DNA of 64,000 nt from an uncultured Odoribacter sp. (GTDB lineage: Bacteria; Bacteroidota; Bacteroidia; Bacteroidales; Marinifilaceae). Position 1 is the stretch's first letter, and the number at the start of each line of letters is the position of its first letter. Positions 61,047 through 64,000 of this stretch are shown here, one piece after another. The stretch is from contig CAJTSF010000001.1 of assembly GCA_910578985.1 (NCBI GenBank), positions 186,001 through 250,000 on the forward strand. Direction: 5' to 3'. A program made the position numbers and the translations under genes. The notes beneath the pieces are model-generated. The model did no database searches. It worked only from the letters and a program-made list of their open reading frames with translations, and was not told the origin of the DNA.

Positions 61047-62513
61047 ATGCTTTTTCAGCAACCGATTGACCTGCTCCGAAATGTTCAGTTTGTAGACCAT
61101 CACCAGACAGAGCAAGCCGACAATCGCAGTCCTGTAGCACGCGTCCAGCCAGGGATTCGCCAACACGGCAGGCAACAGTTCATTGATGCCCAAGAGGAAA
61201 CATATCAACAGGATTTGTTTCACCGTGCCCCAAGTGTAAGGATTTCCGTTCACTTTCCGCATCACAATCCACTGCTGGAAAAGATAGCTGACGACACAGG
61301 TCAGAAAAGTCGCCAGGGCAGCTCCCGTTATTCCACACAAAGGAATAAGCAATTCATTCGTCACGATGGTAATCCCGGTCAAAAGGAAAGTGAAATAAAG
61401 TCCCCAATAATAATATTTGGAGAAAGATATCAAGGTCGCCCCGAACCCCAGCGTCATCCCCACCAACCGCGACATGGCGATAAAAAACACCACCCATTTC
61501 CCTTGCCGGTAAATATCCCCGTTCGGCAAAACAGCAAATATGTTGTCGATGTTAATCCAAATCAACAGAAAAAAAATACTCCCGACCATCAGCTGATGCA
61601 GGGAAACCTGTTTATACAAGCCGTTCGCCGTGTCAAAATCATTCTGTTTCAAGGCAGTCGCGGCAATCGGCGCAGAAATGGAAGTAATCGAACGTCCCGG
61701 TATCTCAATCACAAAAGCCATATAGGAAGCAATGGTGTAAATTCCGGCATACTCCAATCCCAGCCGGGAACTCACCATGAATAAATCGAGCTGGCTGATG
61801 ATGTTTCCCCCGATGGCGCCGATAATCAAAAACAGGGTGTAATGTCCGATTTTCTTCAATAACGCCTTATCCCAAAAGGCAAAATTATGGCGGAAAGAGA
61901 CGGAAGTAATCCGCGAGACATACCACAAAGTAGCTGCCATGGCAATGCCGTACATCGCCACATATCCGGCCACCAGTCCGTCCAAATCCAATATCCCTCC
62001 TGCATAACATAAAAAAAGCCCCAGCGAAAATATCCGAATGCCCACCTCCCGGATGAATTTGGGCACCACAATCCGCATCAGTATATTGGAATAGGTCTCC
62101 AAGACCGCCCAAAAAGTCAGAAACAGAATCAAAGGCACAAGCCAATTGTAATAATCCGCCAGCCATGCCGACTTCTCGCTGAAAAAGTCAAGCACGTAAT
62201 GTTTGAAACACAGAAACAGGAATATAAAGAGTGCGGACCCCAACGCCGGCATCAGCATCAAGTAAAAAAAGAACCCGTTGTGGTTATTCTCCGGATTTTT
62301 GAAATAAGGGAAAAAGCGCATCGCCGAGGCAGAAGTCCCCAACTGGGCAAAACCAGCAATCAAAGCGGCAACCTCATACAACACTTTCGTCAATCCGATG
62401 ACTTCCGGCTCCACATATTTCGTCAGAATAAAAAATGTGGTCAGGAAACCGATAAACGCACCGACATAATTAAAAATGGTCGCCTTGATGCTCTGCCGAA
62501 TAATCACTCCCAT
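61023..62513 (-). CDS. Polysaccharide/O-unit flippase (Wzx-like, MATE superfamily)
   Basis: 496 residues with about 14 membrane helices (e.g. TIFNYVGAFIGFLTTFFILT, LGSALFIFLFLCFKHYVLDF, FLIIGAIGGNIISQLDLFMV). The pattern of the polysaccharide biosynthesis C-terminal domain is present. It would move undecaprenyl-linked glycan units across the inner membrane, the natural export partner for the neighbouring glycosyltransferases. It starts 12 nt after the U32 gene stop, so it is probably read through from that promoter. Confidence 0.92.
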   Translation of the reverse strand: MGVIIRQSIKATIFNYVGAFIGFLTTFFILTKYVEPEVIGLTKVLYEVAALIAGFAQLGTSASAMRFFPYFKNPENNHNGFFFYLMLMPALGSALFIFLFLCFKHYVLDFFSEKSAWLADYYNWLVPLILFLTFWAVLETYSNILMRIVVPKFIREVGIRIFSLGLFLCYAGGILDLDGLVAGYVAMYGIAMAATLWYVSRITSVSFRHNFAFWDKALLKKIGHYTLFLIIGAIGGNIISQLDLFMVSSRLGLEYAGIYTIASYMAFVIEIPGRSITSISAPIAATALKQNDFDTANGLYKQVSLHQLMVGSIFFLLIWINIDNIFAVLPNGDIYRQGKWVVFFIAMSRLVGMTLGFGATLISFSKYYYWGLYFTFLLTGITIVTNELLIPLCGITGAALATFLTCVVSYLFQQWIVMRKVNGNPYTWGTVKQILLICFLLGINELLPAVLANPWLDACYRTAIVGLLCLVMVYKLNISEQVNRLLKKHLRLDKLL

Positions 62514-62525
62514 GATTGCCCCCCC

Positions 62526-63797
62526 CTATTGCATCATCTCCTCCGTCGCATCCACCCACTTGTACAACTTGTCTCCCCGCCGGATTTTCTCTTCCACCGC
62601 CATGGAAAACACGGTTCCTTTCTCCACCCGTCCCACCGGCGACAAATCCACCCGCAACTCCGATACCCGCATTTGAAGGGTGCCCGTCGTCTGTCCCTGG
62701 ATTAAAATCTCTTCCCCCACCTGCAAATCAAACGACTCCAGCTTGAACTCCCCGACACCCAGTTTCGTGAAATAATTGGTCACCTTGCCCAGCAACACCT
62801 TTTTCTTCGTGGCTTTCGAACCGTACACCTCGCTCCATTCCCCCAGCCGCTGTCCCAGATAATACCCGTTCCAAAAGCCCCGGTTGAATACCGTCGCCAA
62901 CCGCCTTTTCCACCCCTCTATCCGCTCCGCCGAATAATTCCCCTCCAGGTAAGCCCGTATCGCCTCGTCGTAGCACTCGCACACCGTCCGTACATACTCT
63001 GCCGACCGGGCACGCCCCTCGATTTTCAACACCCGCACACCGGCATCCGCCAGTTTATTCACAAAACCCACCGTACACAAATCCTTCGGCGACATGATAT
63101 ATTCATTCTCGATGTCCAACTCGATTTCCCCCTCCCGATCTTTCACCGCGTATGCCCTCCGGCAAATCTGGTTGCACGCCCCCCGGTTTGCCGACGCATT
63201 CCGCTCATGCAGGCTCAGGTAACACTTCCCCGACACCGCCATGCACAACGCCCCGTGGGCGAACATCTCTATCCGCACCAACTCCCCTTTCGGCCCCCGT
63301 ATCCCCTCCTCCTCAATCTTCCGGTGAATCGCCGCCACCTGCTCCAAGGCAACCTCCCGTGCCAGCACCACGACATCCGCATACTGCGCAAAAAACTTCA
63401 ACGCTTCGAAATTCGACACATTACACTGCGTGCTGATATGCACCTCCACCCCCGCCTCCCGGGCATACAGGATGGCCGCCAGGTCCGAAGCAATCACCGC
63501 CGTCACCCCCGCCTCCTTCGCACAGTCGATGACCCTCCGCATCTTATCCAGTTCATGGTCGTAAATCACCGTATTCACCGTCAGGTAGGTCTTCACCCCA
63601 CGCTCCCCGCACACCTCCACGATATGCCGCAAATCCTCCAGCGTGAAATTAGCCGACGAGCGCGCCCGCATATTCAATCCCTCCACCCCGAAATACACCG
63701 AATCCGCCCCTCCCTGCAACGCCGCATACAACGACTCGTACGACCCCACCGGAGCCATCACTTCGAAATCCTTTCTTGTCATCTGTCCCATATCCAT
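62526..63797 (-). CDS. Peptidase U32-family protein (probable RNA-hydroxylation enzyme)
   Basis: 423 residues. The U32 signature is present around residues 165-215: EMFAHGALCMAVSGKCYLS and the Cys-rich NRGACNQICRRAY, with the TIM-barrel start MAPVGSYESLYAALQGGADS VYFGV. Family members (RlhA, TrhP/YegQ) hydroxylate rRNA or tRNA bases using a Cys-bound iron-sulfur cluster; old names call them collagenase-like. Which RNA is modified cannot be told. ATGs at 63791 and 63782 are alternative starts. Divergent from frr. Confidence 0.9.
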   Translation of the reverse strand: MDMGQMTRKDFEVMAPVGSYESLYAALQGGADSVYFGVEGLNMRARSSANFTLEDLRHIVEVCGERGVKTYLTVNTVIYDHELDKMRRVIDCAKEAGVTAVIASDLAAILYAREAGVEVHISTQCNVSNFEALKFFAQYADVVVLAREVALEQVAAIHRKIEEEGIRGPKGELVRIEMFAHGALCMAVSGKCYLSLHERNASANRGACNQICRRAYAVKDREGEIELDIENEYIMSPKDLCTVGFVNKLADAGVRVLKIEGRARSAEYVRTVCECYDEAIRAYLEGNYSAERIEGWKRRLATVFNRGFWNGYYLGQRLGEWSEVYGSKATKKKVLLGKVTNYFTKLGVGEFKLESFDLQVGEEILIQGQTTGTLQMRVSELRVDLSPVGRVEKGTVFSMAVEEKIRRGDKLYKWVDATEEMMQ

Positions 63798-63811
63798 TAT
63801 CTTCCGGACAA

Positions 63812-63819
63812 CAAAGGTA
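63812..63819 (-). promoter_or_regulatory. Promoter -7 box (TACCTTTG) for the U32-flippase unit
   Basis: The minus strand reads TACCTTTG, 14 nt before the ATG at 63797. Confidence 0.6.
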
Positions 63820-63840
63820 CGCTTAATTCATTTTTTTTCC

Positions 63841-63848
63841 TATATTTG
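63841..63848 (+). promoter_or_regulatory. Promoter -7 box (TATATTTG) for frr
   Basis: The plus strand reads TATATTTG, 37 nt before the frr ATG; an AAAGGAT ribosome-binding site precedes that ATG. Confidence 0.6.
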
Positions 63849-63885
63849 CCCTCACAATAAACCCGCAAACAAATACACAAAGGAT

Positions 63886-64000
63886 ATGAACGAAGAAGTG
63901 AAAATGTACATGGACGAAGCCAAAGAGCTCATGCAAAACGCAATCGCCCATCTTGAAAACGAACTGGCTAAGATACGGGCTGGCAAAGCCAATCCCAAAA
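63886..64000 (+). CDS. frr: Ribosome recycling factor, N-terminal part only
   Basis: Only 38 codons are in the window; the frame is open at the right edge. The visible sequence begins MNEEVKMYMDEAKELMQNAI and reaches LENELAKIRAGKANP, the first helix of RRF, whose conserved (K/R)xRAGKA(N/S)P motif is intact. RRF splits post-termination ribosomes with EF-G. Confidence 0.93.
   Translation, partial: MNEEVKMYMDEAKELMQNAIAHLENELAKIRAGKANPK

Noticed and set aside
1..64000. tRNA, rRNA, tmRNA, CRISPR arrays, intact insertion sequences or integrases
   Set aside because: All intergenic stretches were read on both strands; none shows a cloverleaf, rRNA core sequence, evenly spaced repeats or transposase motifs.

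Overview
The window is chromosomal DNA from a member of the Bacteroidetes, most likely a gut-type Bacteroidales with moderately high GC; I cannot fix the genus. The support is: a SusC-type TonB receptor with an FecR anti-sigma factor and an ECF sigma factor; at least fifteen good matches to the Bacteroidetes primary-sigma promoter (TAnnTTTG, several with TTTG 20 nt upstream); the Bacteroidetes order sigma-54 regulator / lptE / TPR protein / secG / groES / groEL; long Bacteroidetes-type S16 and IleRS; and a class II (B12-dependent) ribonucleotide reductase.

Layout. 1-3657 (minus): ECF sigma, FecR and the first part of a SusC-like receptor that runs off the left edge. 4048-7272 (minus): exported tricorn-like protease. 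7354-13699 (plus): MntH-type metal transporter, rpsP-rimM, nrdJ, ribF. 13796-20304 (minus): hybrid histidine kinase, Na/Pi cotransporter, glyS. 20423-25386 (minus): groESL and the sigma-54 regulator/lptE/TPR/secG unit. 25523-27888 (plus): AAA ATPase, PnuC-type transporter and thiamine diphosphokinase. 27878-31638 (minus): four exported proteins in one operon, including a caspase-fold protease. 31639-33113: accessory-looking gap holding a candidate small RNA, the decayed remains of an AbiE-like (type IV) toxin-antitoxin pair and a 171-bp inverted repeat. 33114-39731 (minus): fbp, ADP-forming acyl-CoA synthetase, a polytopic membrane protein and an outer-membrane beta-barrel receptor. 39916-50700 (plus): aspartate kinase, ileS, DksA-like protein, lspA, topA and a PpiD-like foldase. 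50745-62513: surface-polysaccharide region with five glycosyltransferases, a YfhO protein, a fused CDP-ribitol synthase, a CDP-ribitol/glycerol phosphotransferase and a flippase, arranged in several small opposed units. 62526-64000: U32 peptidase-family protein (minus) and the start of frr (plus).

Most of the window is housekeeping. The points that repay a second look are the broken AbiE-like locus with its operator-like palindrome, the terminator-bounded candidate RNA ahead of the exported caspase operon, the two long intergenic inverted repeats, the predicted ribitol-phosphate polymer pathway in a Gram-negative, and the AAA ATPase joined to the thiamine-salvage genes. I saw no rRNA, tRNA, CRISPR array or intact insertion sequence. 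All functional calls are from reading motifs and gene order; no database search was run.
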